A stretch of DNA of 64,000 nt from Aminobacterium sp. MB27-C1 (GTDB lineage: Bacteria > Synergistota > Synergistia > Synergistales > Aminobacteriaceae): contig NZ_CP133089.1 in NCBI RefSeq assembly GCF_030908405.1, forward strand, positions 2,170,001 to 2,234,000, written 5' to 3'. The position numbers and the translations under genes are program-made. Below, in pieces: positions 42,631 through 51,898 of this stretch (the stretch's first letter is position 1; the number at the start of each line of letters is the position of its first letter). The notes under the pieces were generated by a model. It saw nothing but the letters and a program-made list of their open reading frames with translations. It was not told the DNA's origin and made no database searches.

Positions 42631-43638
42631 TTACTGTATTATCGAGTCAACTACTTCCTGGGCCCACTCTTCTCCAAGATCTTTCATTATTTCGGGCCAG
42701 GCTTCAGCCTGAACTTTTTCAGCTATGACAGAAAGTTCCTCATCTGTAGGACGAACAATCTTAATGCCATAATCTTCAAGTTTTTTCTCGTTAGCAGCCT
42801 GATCTTTTTCTGCCTGAATAGCTCTCTTTGCTTCAAACTCAGCGGCAGCATCACGAACAACCTTTTTATCCTCATCGTTAAGCTTGCTGAAAAGCTCCAT
42901 ATTCATGTAAAGGTACCATTGCTCAAAATGAGTGTTCATAGGCAAATAATACTTAATAACATCTCTAAAGTTTGCATAGTATCCTTCCGCACCTGAACCA
43001 ATAACACCATCCACAATGCCTGTCTGAATAGCTGTAAAAGCTTCAGAGAAAGGAATAGGAGTAGCTTGATACCCCTGAACATTGGCAAGAAGCTGGAATG
43101 ATTTCAACGGCGGGACACGAACTTTTATCCCCTTTTTAACGTTAGGATCACCAGGTGAAACTGGATCTGCTTTTAAAGCTATACCGCCAAAATAAACCGG
43201 ATAGGCAGCAAGATATTGAATATCCTGTTTTGCAAAGAGCTCTGCAGCTACATTCATAAGAGGACTTCCTGTTGCGTAATTTTTCTTTGCGCCTTCCCAG
43301 TTCTTTACAAGGTAGGGAAGATTAAGAATCTGAATTCTCTTGTCTGCGGCTACTCCAGGTGGCTGACAAGCCATCTCTATAGCGCCAACTCCTACGCGCT
43401 CGTGTACAACGGTATAGTCACCAAGCTGGCTAGCCGGATAGATTTCAATTTTTATACGCCCATTGGAATCTTCGAAAACCTTATCAGCAAACCAATGAAG
43501 GTCATTATCAATAGCCGTCCCCTGGGGACGTACGTGAGATAATTTCCAGACATACTTGGGTTTGTTCGCTGCAACACTTGCTGTCGCCATTGCAAAAATC
43601 ATTGCAAAAATGGTCAAAGACATTACAAGTTTCTTCAC
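42631..43638 (-). CDS. TRAP transporter substrate-binding protein (DctP family)
   Basis: 335 residues from GTG 43638, nine bases after GGAGGAGG. Signal peptide VKKLVMSLTIFAMIFAMATA, then the DctP fold (WKLSHVRPQGTAIDNDLHWFADKV, RIKIEIYPASQLGD, IRVP-like KVRVPPLKSFQL with the substrate-binding arginine, PFSEAFTAIQTGIVDG). Binds a carboxylate outside the membrane. Its place between two opine dehydrogenases suggests an opine-like carboxylate. Confidence 0.87.
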   Translation of the reverse strand: MKKLVMSLTIFAMIFAMATASVAANKPKYVWKLSHVRPQGTAIDNDLHWFADKVFEDSNGRIKIEIYPASQLGDYTVVHERVGVGAIEMACQPPGVAADKRIQILNLPYLVKNWEGAKKNYATGSPLMNVAAELFAKQDIQYLAAYPVYFGGIALKADPVSPGDPNVKKGIKVRVPPLKSFQLLANVQGYQATPIPFSEAFTAIQTGIVDGVIGSGAEGYYANFRDVIKYYLPMNTHFEQWYLYMNMELFSKLNDEDKKVVRDAAAEFEAKRAIQAEKDQAANEKKLEDYGIKIVRPTDEELSVIAEKVQAEAWPEIMKDLGEEWAQEVVDSIIQ

Positions 43639-43713
43639 TGCATATCGCCTCCTCCAAATTTTTTGCTCTCTCGTTTTCATTTTTTGAAAACGTTACGGCC
43701 CTTTCATAAATTC

Positions 43714-44817
43714 TTACCTGCGTTCCCCACAATTCACGAAATTCAAAACTTCCTGAGCTCCCAAGCCTTGTAATCCGAGGCAAGAGAAATTTCGACCAAT
43801 CTCTAAATAATCTTCATCTGTTAAAGATGAAAGAAGTGTGATAACACTATCGATAATGGGTGTTTCAACGCCTGCAGCACGTGCAAAACTTACAACAGGT
43901 ACCAAAAGATTTGGAACATCTTCTGTAATATACCGATGCCTTACCTGTTTGGGAGCGTCTGCTCCGTGCCCCGCATAAATGGGGTTTTTCGAAAGAAGTT
44001 CATGCATGGAATTGCCCTGCACAGGATACGTTTTTTTAACCCATTCTGTAGCTCTTTCAAGATTCATGCCATAAGCCTTACCAACGGCAACTCTTTCCGA
44101 ATCCATAAGTTCTTGAAGTTTGCCTACAGTGGGAGTAACGCCATCACAATAAAATCTGAAATCTCCCTGAGTCGACTCAATCCTGCCTATATTGAGAAGA
44201 ACAGCTGCACAATGAACAATCATATTAAGATTTGAAAAAGCTATAGGAAGTACATTCTCCATTGTCCAAAGAGGAATAGGGAAAACATCACGTATCTCCT
44301 GCACAAGAGTTTCTGTTTTTTTACCAGGCAAAGCTGCAATAGAAAGCCCCTCTTTTAACCCCCAAACCTGAACCTTTCCAGGCTCAACCATCCTGCAGGC
44401 ATATGGCAATGTATCAGTCTCCGCAAGGGTTACATCAGAAGTGACGCCTTCATCTTTTAAGAGCTTAAAAGCCTCAAGAGATCCAAAGTTCCCAGGGATA
44501 AAAACAACTTTCATCCCATCTGCAAGAAAAGGAAGAACTTCTTTCATAATTGGAATTTGGCCAAATGAAGGAACAACAATATATACGATTTCAGCTCCCT
44601 CTAAAACTTTGCCCATATCAGAAGAGGCTAACCGCAACTTTCCAAAACCTTCAATAGCTCCTGTTAATTGAATGCCTCCCGCTTTTTGAATGGGAATAAG
44701 TTTGTCAACAAATGATGGATGCTCATAAAGACTTACTTTATTACCCATCATAGCTAAGTGAGCACTTAAAGTTTGCCCCCCGTTACCTGCTCCTAAAACT
44801 GCGATTGATCTGTGCAT
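43714..44817 (-). CDS. opine-dehydrogenase-family oxidoreductase, copy 1
   Basis: 367 residues from ATG 44817, ten bases after GGAGG; an ATG six codons earlier is possible. Rossmann motif VLGAGNGGQTLSAHLAMMG, VPSFGQIPIMKEVLPFL, IPGNFGSLEAFK, then the C-terminal domain with IVHCAAVLLNIGRIE, FYCDGVTPTVGKL and YITEDVPNLLVPVVSFARAAG. It shares the whole plan with copy 2 but clearly differs around the active site (HC versus HP), so the two probably act on different opines or stereoisomers. Confidence 0.83.
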   Translation of the reverse strand: MHRSIAVLGAGNGGQTLSAHLAMMGNKVSLYEHPSFVDKLIPIQKAGGIQLTGAIEGFGKLRLASSDMGKVLEGAEIVYIVVPSFGQIPIMKEVLPFLADGMKVVFIPGNFGSLEAFKLLKDEGVTSDVTLAETDTLPYACRMVEPGKVQVWGLKEGLSIAALPGKKTETLVQEIRDVFPIPLWTMENVLPIAFSNLNMIVHCAAVLLNIGRIESTQGDFRFYCDGVTPTVGKLQELMDSERVAVGKAYGMNLERATEWVKKTYPVQGNSMHELLSKNPIYAGHGADAPKQVRHRYITEDVPNLLVPVVSFARAAGVETPIIDSVITLLSSLTDEDYLEIGRNFSCLGLQGLGAQEVLNFVNCGERR

Positions 44818-44836
44818 TTGATTTTTAGCCTCCATT

Positions 44837-46141
44837 CTAATGAACGAATCCTAATAGCGTAGGAAGAAACATTGATAGATCAGGCCAAAACGATGTAAGG
44901 AAAACGACTGGAACATACCCTAAAAGTAACAACACCATCGCTGGTTTTATAATATCCATGAACTCAACATTACCTATTCTCATTCCCAAATACAGGATGC
45001 TCGCATAAGGAGGGGTAACGCCACCCATAGCAAGGTTTACTCCCATGATGGCAGCAAATTGTATGGGGTTGATCCCAATGCTCTGTGCCAAAGGCAGAAG
45101 AAGTGGTGCAACCAAAATAATCCCTGTTATATCGTTTACGATCATTCCTACAAAGAAAAGGAGAATATTTATGAGTATGAGAAGAATAACTTTGTTCTGT
45201 GTAACACCAAAGAGAAGTTCTACAAGGGCCTGAGGAACTCGCATCATGACAAAGGTCTGGCTCAACATGAGGCAGAAGAAAATCATTATCATAATGGCAC
45301 CAACGGCCGTCGCAGAATTCCACGCAATCTTGAAGAAATTATTTTTATTAAGTCCTTTATAGATGAAAAAACCTACTGGGATAGAGTAAACAACAGCAAC
45401 TCCAGCTGCTTCTGTAGGAGTCATTATTCCGCCATAAATTCCACCCAATATAATGAAAGGCATCATGAGAGCTGGCAAAGCCATCCACGTGCGACTTTTA
45501 ATCTGTTTAAGTTTCTCCTGAGTAGAAAGTTTGGGTTCAATTTTAAGGTCAAACTTTTTCGCCCAAATGACATTGATAAAAGAGAAAAGAAAGGTTACGA
45601 GCAGGCCTGGTCCTATCGTAGCAAGGAAACAAGCAAGAATAGACGTTTCTGTAACCCATCCATACACAATCATGACAACACTTGGAGGGATAAGAAGACC
45701 AAGAATGGATGAATTTGTAACGAGAGCTGTAGCATATCCCCGAGGATATCCTTCCTGCTCCATTCTCGGAATAAGGATCGGGCCAACTGCGGCAACTCCG
45801 GTAAATCCACTTCCAGATATAGCACCTATAATCGCACAGCTCACAGAAGCTACAACACCAAGCCCACCACGTTTTCTCCCGACAAAGACATTTACAAAAT
45901 CAAGCAGATATTTAGCTATTCCACTCTCACTCATAAGCGTTCCTGCTAATATAAATAAAGGCACACAGAGTAATACCGGGTTCGTTATTTGCCCCAATCC
46001 CCACAACATCATGCCCTTCATATTCACTCCGCCTATTAGTGCCATGTACATAAGACTTCCACCAAAACAGAAAGGAAGAGAGACACCTAATGTCAATAAA
46101 ACGACAAGAACTACCAGCGCTCCAATTGCTACACTCATCAT
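44837..46141 (-). CDS. TRAP transporter large permease (DctM)
   Basis: 434 residues, about 12 helices. Marks: LCVPLFILAGTLMSESGIA near residue 56, AIIGAISGSGFTGVAAVGPILIP near 105, GVVTPTEA-like GGIMTPTEAAGVAVVYS near 240, and VNLAMGGVTPPYA near 375. It moves substrate with sodium. Starts two bases after dctQ; GGAGGAG lies in the end of dctQ. Confidence 0.92.
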   Translation of the reverse strand: MMSVAIGALVVLVVLLTLGVSLPFCFGGSLMYMALIGGVNMKGMMLWGLGQITNPVLLCVPLFILAGTLMSESGIAKYLLDFVNVFVGRKRGGLGVVASVSCAIIGAISGSGFTGVAAVGPILIPRMEQEGYPRGYATALVTNSSILGLLIPPSVVMIVYGWVTETSILACFLATIGPGLLVTFLFSFINVIWAKKFDLKIEPKLSTQEKLKQIKSRTWMALPALMMPFIILGGIYGGIMTPTEAAGVAVVYSIPVGFFIYKGLNKNNFFKIAWNSATAVGAIMIMIFFCLMLSQTFVMMRVPQALVELLFGVTQNKVILLILINILLFFVGMIVNDITGIILVAPLLLPLAQSIGINPIQFAAIMGVNLAMGGVTPPYASILYLGMRIGNVEFMDIIKPAMVLLLLGYVPVVFLTSFWPDLSMFLPTLLGFVH

Positions 46142-46142
46142 G

Positions 46143-46688
46143 TTAAATTTCTCCTCCCTCTACTTCAGCTTCAAGAAGATCCTGGCCGCCGCCATTTTTA
46201 AAGATATTAAAGTTATGGAAAATTTCGATAGCCGTATAGAACGTCATGACGATCATTCCAATGAAAACAGCAGCTTCCGAATAGATCAGGGGGATATACA
46301 ACGTAGCGCTTACCTTCTGCATTCTGAGAGAATATTTGAGGAAATCGTATGCCCAATAGTTGAGCCACAAAATAATGACAAAAGATAATACTGATGCCAA
46401 CATTCTGATGAAGAAGATCGTCTTTTCTTTTTTAACAAAGACTTCAAGAACTCTAGCTACAATCTGTGTTCTCTCACTTGAAGCGTTGATCGCGCCAATA
46501 AAATAGAGCCAGACTGTGGGGAAAAGAAGTATTTCCTCTATTCCCATGAGAGGAGCCTTAAAAACGTATCGCAAAAGTACCTGCGCAAAAACCAGAGCCG
46601 TTACAATCATCATCAAGATAAATAGTAAGAGATGCTGAATTGACTCTAATTTTCCGAGTAAGCCTGAGCCGTTATTGCTTCCTAACAA
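46143..46688 (-). CDS. TRAP transporter small permease (DctQ)
   Basis: 181 residues with four helices (LLLFILMMIVTALVFAQVLLRYVF; LFPTVWLYFIGAINAS with the DctQ tryptophan-leucine plan; MLASVLSFVIILW; SEAAVFIGMIVMTFYTAIEI). Start is TTG 46688, five bases after AGGAGGGGG. First gene of the five-gene operon dctQ, dctM, opine dehydrogenase 1, dctP, opine dehydrogenase 2. Confidence 0.85.
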   Translation of the reverse strand: MLGSNNGSGLLGKLESIQHLLLFILMMIVTALVFAQVLLRYVFKAPLMGIEEILLFPTVWLYFIGAINASSERTQIVARVLEVFVKKEKTIFFIRMLASVLSFVIILWLNYWAYDFLKYSLRMQKVSATLYIPLIYSEAAVFIGMIVMTFYTAIEIFHNFNIFKNGGGQDLLEAEVEGGEI

Positions 46689-46764
46689 AATTACCCCCTC
46701 CTTATTTATTAAGAAATATCCCCATTTATTTGTGCAGAAAATAACAATGTACTATCTTCATGTT

Positions 46765-46779
46765 ATCCTAATGTAGGAT
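46765..46779. promoter_or_regulatory. candidate operator for the FadR-type regulator
   Basis: ATCCTA-ATG-TAGGAT is a perfect 6-3-6 palindrome about 10-25 bases downstream of the predicted start of the TRAP operon transcript. Position fits a repressor site. Confidence 0.45.
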
Positions 46780-46795
46780 GATTGGAATAGTTGAC

Positions 46796-46824
46796 ATAAT
46801 AGTATCAGCTCTGAAAAGTGTCAA
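46796..46824 (-). promoter_or_regulatory. sigma-70 promoter of the TRAP/opine operon
   Basis: Minus strand: TTGACA (46819-46824), 17-base spacer, TATTAT (46796-46801). The intergenic stretch 46689-46986 otherwise holds only AT-rich sequence and the ATCCTA palindrome. Confidence 0.7.
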
Positions 46825-46986
46825 TATCACAAACTTTGGATAATGTATACCTATGTTATTTTAATACGATTATTCTGATCTAGAAGATGGGATATTCATA
46901 TCTTGATATTTTCACATCTTTATGTTTTAGTTTTCACTTCCTAATGATATATTTATGACAATACATCTTCGAGAGGTGTGACTTCA

Positions 46987-47709
46987 GTGATAAAACCAGC
47001 AAGCAGAACAACTCTTTACCAAGAGGTCCTCAAACAAATGGTAGCGGCCATAAAAGAGGGCATATGGGTGGCAGGGGAGAAAATTCCTAGCGAAATGGAA
47101 CTGGCAGAACTGTTTCAGGTTGGAAGAAATAGTATAAGGGAAGCAACAAAAGCTTTAGCCATCTTTGGCATTGTAGAGTCAAAACCTGGGCAAGGGACAT
47201 TTGTTTCTCCAGACGCATTGCGAAAGATAAGCAATAACGAACTCATGAACTATATCTCTGATGATTCTTCATGGAAGGAGCTCATGCAAGTTCGGCTTTT
47301 GCTTGAGGTGCAAGCTGCCTATTGGGCTGCTGAAAATGCTACCGATGAAGATATTCAAAAGCTTTATACGATTATGGATTTAAGTACAGATGGGGGAACA
47401 AACGTTCGCCCCAGAGATCTAGATCACTTAAAGTATCATAGTGATTTCCATGAAGCTATTGCTGAAATAGGTGGAAATAGTCTTGTTTTGAAGTTACTAC
47501 GATCTATTCGAAATGAAATAGACACGCAACGGCATAAATATCTTGATATAACAGAAGAAGACTGGAATAGAATGATGGAAGAACATAGGCAAATTGTGGA
47601 ATATATACGAAACCATGAACCTCAAAAAGCAAGTCAGGCCATGCGTGAACACTTACTTAAAGGTTTATATAACGTAATACGCAATGAAGAGGAAGAAGAT
47701 AAAGAATAG
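46987..47709 (+). CDS. FadR/GntR-family regulator (FCD domain)
   Basis: 240 residues from GTG 46987 (GAGAGG ten bases upstream; a GTG at 46978 is too close). Winged helix LYQEVLKQMVAAIKEG...KIPSEMELAELFQVGRNSIREATKALAIFGIVESKPGQGTFV in pieces, then an all-helical FCD domain with histidines of the metal/ligand site (FHEAIAE, EHRQIVEYI, REHLLKG). Effectors of this family are often carboxylic acids. It sits between the divergent TRAP operon and the co-directional ABC operon and may control both. Confidence 0.87.
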   Translation: MIKPASRTTLYQEVLKQMVAAIKEGIWVAGEKIPSEMELAELFQVGRNSIREATKALAIFGIVESKPGQGTFVSPDALRKISNNELMNYISDDSSWKELMQVRLLLEVQAAYWAAENATDEDIQKLYTIMDLSTDGGTNVRPRDLDHLKYHSDFHEAIAEIGGNSLVLKLLRSIRNEIDTQRHKYLDITEEDWNRMMEEHRQIVEYIRNHEPQKASQAMREHLLKGLYNVIRNEEEEDKE

Positions 47710-47787
47710 TTCAATATGCACAATACATGCCATTTTTTATAATTCATTTTTGTTGATACCCCCAACCCATCTTGTCTGTGCCTTTGG

Positions 47788-47816
47788 TTGACAGCTTTTT
47801 ATTCTTTCACTATAAT
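47788..47816 (+). promoter_or_regulatory. consensus sigma-70 promoter of the second amino-acid ABC operon
   Basis: TTGACA (47788-47793), 17-base spacer, TATAAT (47811-47816): a full consensus match. A GATGA-ATTA-TCATC dyad lies at 47842-47855, between promoter and start codon. Confidence 0.85.
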
Positions 47817-47890
47817 CTTTATTCGACTGGCACTTTAGCGTGATGAATTATCATCGAGAAAAATAATTATTTCGTTGAGGGGGTATAAGG

Positions 47891-48646
47891 ATGAAGAAGT
47901 TAAGTGCTCTTTTTTTATGTTGTCTCTTCATAGTTTTAGGTGCAAGTGGCTTACTTGCCGCTGAGAAAAAAACCTATATTGTGGGAATTGATGGGGATTA
48001 CTATCCCTACTCTTTTGTCGGACAAGACGGTAAGCCTACCGGTTTTGATGTGGAATCTATTGAGTGGATCGCTAATGAGATGGGGTTCGAAGTAAAAGTT
48101 CAACCTATGGCGTGGGATGGAATTATCCCTGCTCTTCTTGCAAAAAAAATTGATATGGTTTATTCAGGCATGACAGCCTCCCCCGAACGTAGAGAAGTCG
48201 TTACATTCAGCAAAGTTTACTGGATTATCAACCAGGCTGTCTGTGTCCAAAATAAATCTGATATCCACATGGGAAATCTTTTTGATGGCAAACATACCAT
48301 TGGTACTCAGCGCGGTTGTACTGCTGCCATGTGGCTTGAAGACAACCTTGTAAAGACTGGAATTATTCCGAAAGAAAACCTTAAACTTTATGACAATTTC
48401 CCTCTGGCAGCCAAAGATCTCGAAAATGGTCGAATCGACGCAGCTATGATGGATGATGTTATCGTTGCCAAGGCTGTGGAAGGTAAGTCTCTCAAGGTTA
48501 TTGGAACAATCTCCACTGGAGAGGAATATGCTGTTGCAATGCGAAAAGAAGACAAAGATCTTCAGGCTCTCATCAATGAGGGACTCGATAAGTTGATGAC
48601 TTCCCCAAAATGGAACGAGCTTAAAGTAAAATATAAAATGTTTTAA
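47891..48646 (+). CDS. amino-acid ABC transporter substrate-binding protein
   Basis: 251 residues: signal peptide (MKKLSALFLCCLFIVLGASGLLA split at about residue 23), then SBP_bac_3 (YPYSFVGQDGKPTGFDVE, MDAVLAGM-like MVYSGMTASPERREVVTFS, DLENGRIDAAMMDD). First gene of an importer with two separate permeases and an ATPase, the same make-up as octopine/nopaline and histidine systems. A terminator-like attenuator follows, which should keep its level above the membrane parts. Confidence 0.9.
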   Translation: MKKLSALFLCCLFIVLGASGLLAAEKKTYIVGIDGDYYPYSFVGQDGKPTGFDVESIEWIANEMGFEVKVQPMAWDGIIPALLAKKIDMVYSGMTASPERREVVTFSKVYWIINQAVCVQNKSDIHMGNLFDGKHTIGTQRGCTAAMWLEDNLVKTGIIPKENLKLYDNFPLAAKDLENGRIDAAMMDDVIVAKAVEGKSLKVIGTISTGEEYAVAMRKEDKDLQALINEGLDKLMTSPKWNELKVKYKMF

Positions 48647-48679
48647 TCCGCTTTACCTCTGTTCATCATTATTTGAGCT

Positions 48680-48710
48680 AAAAGGGGAATGTCTTTCATT
48701 CCCCTTTTTT
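48680..48710 (+). terminator. attenuator between binding protein and permease
   Basis: AAAAGGGGAATG (48680-48691) and CATTCCCCTTTT (48697-48708) pair perfectly around TCTTT and run into T residues. It lies 34 bases past the binding-protein stop, inside the operon. Confidence 0.85.
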
Positions 48711-48743
48711 ATGTTACGATTTAGATAAGGGAGAATTTTAAAA

Positions 48744-49415
48744 ATGGAAAGTATTACCGTAGTCATTGAATCCTTACCCTATTTGCTTCAAGGAACTCTC
48801 GTTACGTTACGAATAGTTGCCCTGGCCTTGGCTCTAGGACTCTGCATGGGGCTTCCTTTAGCTGTTGCCCAAGTTTATGGTTCTCTCTTTTTACAGAGAA
48901 TCGTAAAGGGATATGTATGGATTTTTCGCGGTCTCCCTAATCTTGTTCTTCTCTTCTTATTTTTCTTCGGCATTTTCCCCTCTCTCGGAATAGACGCTTC
49001 CGCGTTCTTTACAGCTGTCGTTGTTTTGGGACTGCGAAGTGCTGCTTATCAATCGCAGATATTCAGAGGAAGCATCCTCTCTCTCGGAGAGGGACAAATG
49101 TTAGCTGCCCGTTCATTGGGGATGAGCAAAATACAGGCTGTTACATGGATTATTTTGCCCCAGGCCATTCGCTTAGCCCTGCCTGGTTGGTCAAATGAAT
49201 ATCCCATTCTACTGACTGATTCTTCTGTAACATACGCTATAGGCGTTCTTGAAATTTTGACACGGGCAAACCTTGTTGTCTCTCGAACATATCAGCCCAT
49301 GCCTATATTTTTAACATGTGCCATTATATTTATTCTTCTTAATTATGGCGGAATGCGGCTGCTTCACTTTGTAGAAAATAAATTAAGAATTCCCGGATAT
49401 GGAAATGGAGAATAA
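48744..49415 (+). CDS. amino-acid ABC transporter permease 1
   Basis: 223 residues, HisMQ type with five helices; the coupling loop GEGQMLAARSLGMSKIQAVTWIILPQAIRLALP lies near residues 118-150 (shown in parts). GGGAG ten bases before ATG 48744. Two bases separate it from the ATPase gene. Works as a heterodimer with the second permease. Confidence 0.9.
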   Translation: MESITVVIESLPYLLQGTLVTLRIVALALALGLCMGLPLAVAQVYGSLFLQRIVKGYVWIFRGLPNLVLLFLFFFGIFPSLGIDASAFFTAVVVLGLRSAAYQSQIFRGSILSLGEGQMLAARSLGMSKIQAVTWIILPQAIRLALPGWSNEYPILLTDSSVTYAIGVLEILTRANLVVSRTYQPMPIFLTCAIIFILLNYGGMRLLHFVENKLRIPGYGNGE

Positions 49416-49417
49416 TC

Positions 49418-50200
49418 ATGATGAGTGATAAAACAGAAAATGTTATTTTACGTGTAGAAAATATCCATAAAACATACGGTGGAATAGAAGTGTTGAAAGG
49501 CATTTCTTTCTCTGTCAAAAAAGGAGAAACAAAGGTTTTTATCGGTCCTTCAGGTACTGGTAAAAGTACTTTGCTACGCTGTATCAATCAGCTCACGATT
49601 CCTGATTCTGGACAAATCTGGCTCCACGGGGAAGAAGTCACTCATTCAAAAAAGAACATTAATCTTTTTCGCCAAAAAATGGGAATGGTCTTCCAAAACT
49701 TTTATCTTTTTGACCATCTCACAGCACTTCGTAATGTAGAGATAGCCCTTATAAAGGTCAAAGGAATGGATAAAAAAACTGCACGGGAAAAGGCTATGCA
49801 GGAACTTGAGCGTGTCGGAATGGCTGCTTTTACTGACCACTATCCCTCCCAGCTTTCTGGTGGGCAAGCTCAGAGGGTTTCTATAGCAAGGGCATTAGCT
49901 ATGGATCCTGACGTTATGCTGTTTGACGAACCAACATCAGCGCTAGACCCCGAACTTATCGGCGAAGTGCTTGAAGTTATGCGTGATCTTGCAAAAGCTG
50001 GCATGACAATGCTCGTTGTTACCCATGAAATGGGCTTTGCCTGTTCCGTAGCAAATGAAATTATGTTTATGGAAGAAGGAAAAATCTTAGAAAGCGGATC
50101 GCCAGAAACGTTACTTAATACGCCTCAATACGAACGAACTCGTCAATTTTTACGGAAATTGATGGATTTATATGGAGAGCTGGGGAAAAGCAATGAATAG
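49418..50200 (+). CDS. amino-acid ABC transporter ATP-binding subunit
   Basis: 260 residues. Walker A FIGPSGTGKSTLLRCIN, Q-loop MVFQNFYLF, signature QLSGGQAQRVSIARALAM, Walker B VMLFDEPTSALDPE, switch VTHEM. GGAG precedes the tandem ATG start. It overlaps the second permease by eight bases. Confidence 0.92.
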   Translation: MMSDKTENVILRVENIHKTYGGIEVLKGISFSVKKGETKVFIGPSGTGKSTLLRCINQLTIPDSGQIWLHGEEVTHSKKNINLFRQKMGMVFQNFYLFDHLTALRNVEIALIKVKGMDKKTAREKAMQELERVGMAAFTDHYPSQLSGGQAQRVSIARALAMDPDVMLFDEPTSALDPELIGEVLEVMRDLAKAGMTMLVVTHEMGFACSVANEIMFMEEGKILESGSPETLLNTPQYERTRQFLRKLMDLYGELGKSNE

Positions 50201-50864
50201 TCTGCTTTTTATTCAACAGGATGTGTTGCCAGCCTTACTAGAAGGGCTCGTAATGACCGTAAAGCTTATAATCGCCTCAATCCCCTTTGGATTAGTTACA
50301 GGAACATGTGTAGCTCTTGGACGTATTTACGGCAATAAGCCTATATCATTTCTCTGTAAGCTCTACGTTATTTTTTTTAAGGGAACTCCCCTCTTAATAC
50401 TTCTTTTTATGCTCTATTTCGGCCTTCCATCCTTTGGTATTGCTTTAAGTCCTTTTGCTGCGTCTGTTTTGGGCTTTGTCCTCTGCAACGGAGCATATAA
50501 CTCCGAATATATCCGCGGAGCTATTCAATCTGTTAAAGGCGGACAACTTATTGCGGCCCAGGCACTAGGCATGACTCGTCGACAGGCAATATGGAATATC
50601 ATTTTGCCGCAAGCGCTTAGACGCGCCATTCCAGGCTGTTCAAATGAAATGATTTACCTTATAAAATACTCTTCGTTAGCCTATATGCTTACTTACATTG
50701 AACTTACAGGCGCCGGAAAGATCGTAGCTGCCAGATCATTTAGATATACCCTTGTCTTCACCGTTGTTGGCATCATGTATCTCATAATGGTCTCTTTCGC
50801 AAGCTGGCTCCTCTCTCTTTTAGAAAAAAAGCTATATATACCAGGCTGGAGTCAGCATCGTTAA
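50193..50864 (+). CDS. amino-acid ABC transporter permease 2
   Basis: 223 residues from ATG 50193, inside the end of the ATPase gene. HisMQ type with coupling loop GGQLIAAQALGMTRRQAIWNII followed by LPQALRRAIPG. Last gene of the operon; its stop overlaps the convergent MoeA-like stop by four bases. Confidence 0.9.
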   Translation: MNSLLFIQQDVLPALLEGLVMTVKLIIASIPFGLVTGTCVALGRIYGNKPISFLCKLYVIFFKGTPLLILLFMLYFGLPSFGIALSPFAASVLGFVLCNGAYNSEYIRGAIQSVKGGQLIAAQALGMTRRQAIWNIILPQALRRAIPGCSNEMIYLIKYSSLAYMLTYIELTGAGKIVAARSFRYTLVFTVVGIMYLIMVSFASWLLSLLEKKLYIPGWSQHR

Positions 50865-51886
50865 TGCATTCTTGAAGCAAAAGAGCAAACTGGATAAAAA
50901 CATGTTGTGCAACTTCGGCATAGTCCTCCTACGCCCCAACGGCGTATCTCTTTCTGAATAGGAACAACTCCCGCAAACAGACGATCAAGAATGAGGTCTA
51001 AAGATGTGTGATGACAAGCGACAACACATGCCGGAGCACCGATAATATATGATTCATTTGTTCTGGCCAACATTAGGTTCGATCCTGGCAGTACGGGTAT
51101 TCCTCGGAAAATGACATCATCGGCAATGTTGACAATTGCCTCTGGAGTTCGATCTTCAACATCAATACTCATTCCGCCAGTACAAATAATAATAGACGTC
51201 TCTTCTGCTAAAAAGCTGCGCACGGCTTTTGTTATTTCATCTTTTGAATCTCCCACTACAGAGTGCCCCGCAAAAGAAGCCCCATAAAACTGAATTTTCT
51301 TCCTTAATTGAGGTTCAAAAGCATCTTGCACAAGACCTTCAGCAATTTCTTTACCTGTAGTTACAAGGGCAACAGAATATGGTCTGAAGGGTAACACAGA
51401 GACAGGAGTCGCTAGTTTTTCTACTCGAGCAACCTGATCTTCCTTAACAATAAGAGGAGCAATTCTGAAGGAAGCCACACGCTCGCCTTTTTCTACAGAA
51501 ATATTTGGCGGTAATGTAGCAAGAACCCAATCGGTATCTTCATTAATGGCATGTACAACCTCTTCATCAAAGGAAAGCAACCCTCTGTGAGTTGCAAAAA
51601 GAGAACATTTTCCCTCACTTGGTCCCTCTAACATCAGTCCAGATCCTTGTAGGCATCTTGCAAGGCGAAGAGACGCATCATCTTCATGAACCTCTCCTTC
51701 TTCAAGCAAGAGAACTGCCAGTTCCTCCCGCCCCATTGATCGAAGAATTGGAACATCTTCTTTTCTTATCTGGTGTCCCCGACAAAAACGAGCCCCCTTA
51801 AAACCATTTACCACATCCACTTGCGTTACATCATGAGATAAATGAAGCCCAACTGATTCAGAAACAGGAACTGTATGTACCTTCAT
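50861..51886 (-). CDS. MoeA/MoCF-domain molybdopterin-binding-like protein with C-terminal cysteine cluster
   Basis: 341 residues. The MoCF-type domain is seen as SVALVTTGKEIAEG near residue 195 and IICTGGMSIDVEDRTPEAI near 235, as in proteins coded with molybdenum hydroxylases. The C-terminus LCRSCTTCFYPVCSFA holds four cysteines (CxxCxxCxxxxC), possibly a metal or cluster site. It follows the PanE-like gene by 12 bases. No molybdoenzyme is visible in the window. Confidence 0.75.
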   Translation of the reverse strand: MKVHTVPVSESVGLHLSHDVTQVDVVNGFKGARFCRGHQIRKEDVPILRSMGREELAVLLLEEGEVHEDDASLRLARCLQGSGLMLEGPSEGKCSLFATHRGLLSFDEEVVHAINEDTDWVLATLPPNISVEKGERVASFRIAPLIVKEDQVARVEKLATPVSVLPFRPYSVALVTTGKEIAEGLVQDAFEPQLRKKIQFYGASFAGHSVVGDSKDEITKAVRSFLAEETSIIICTGGMSIDVEDRTPEAIVNIADDVIFRGIPVLPGSNLMLARTNESYIIGAPACVVACHHTSLDLILDRLFAGVVPIQKEIRRWGVGGLCRSCTTCFYPVCSFASRMH

Positions 51887-51898
51887 GGGGTTCCTCCT

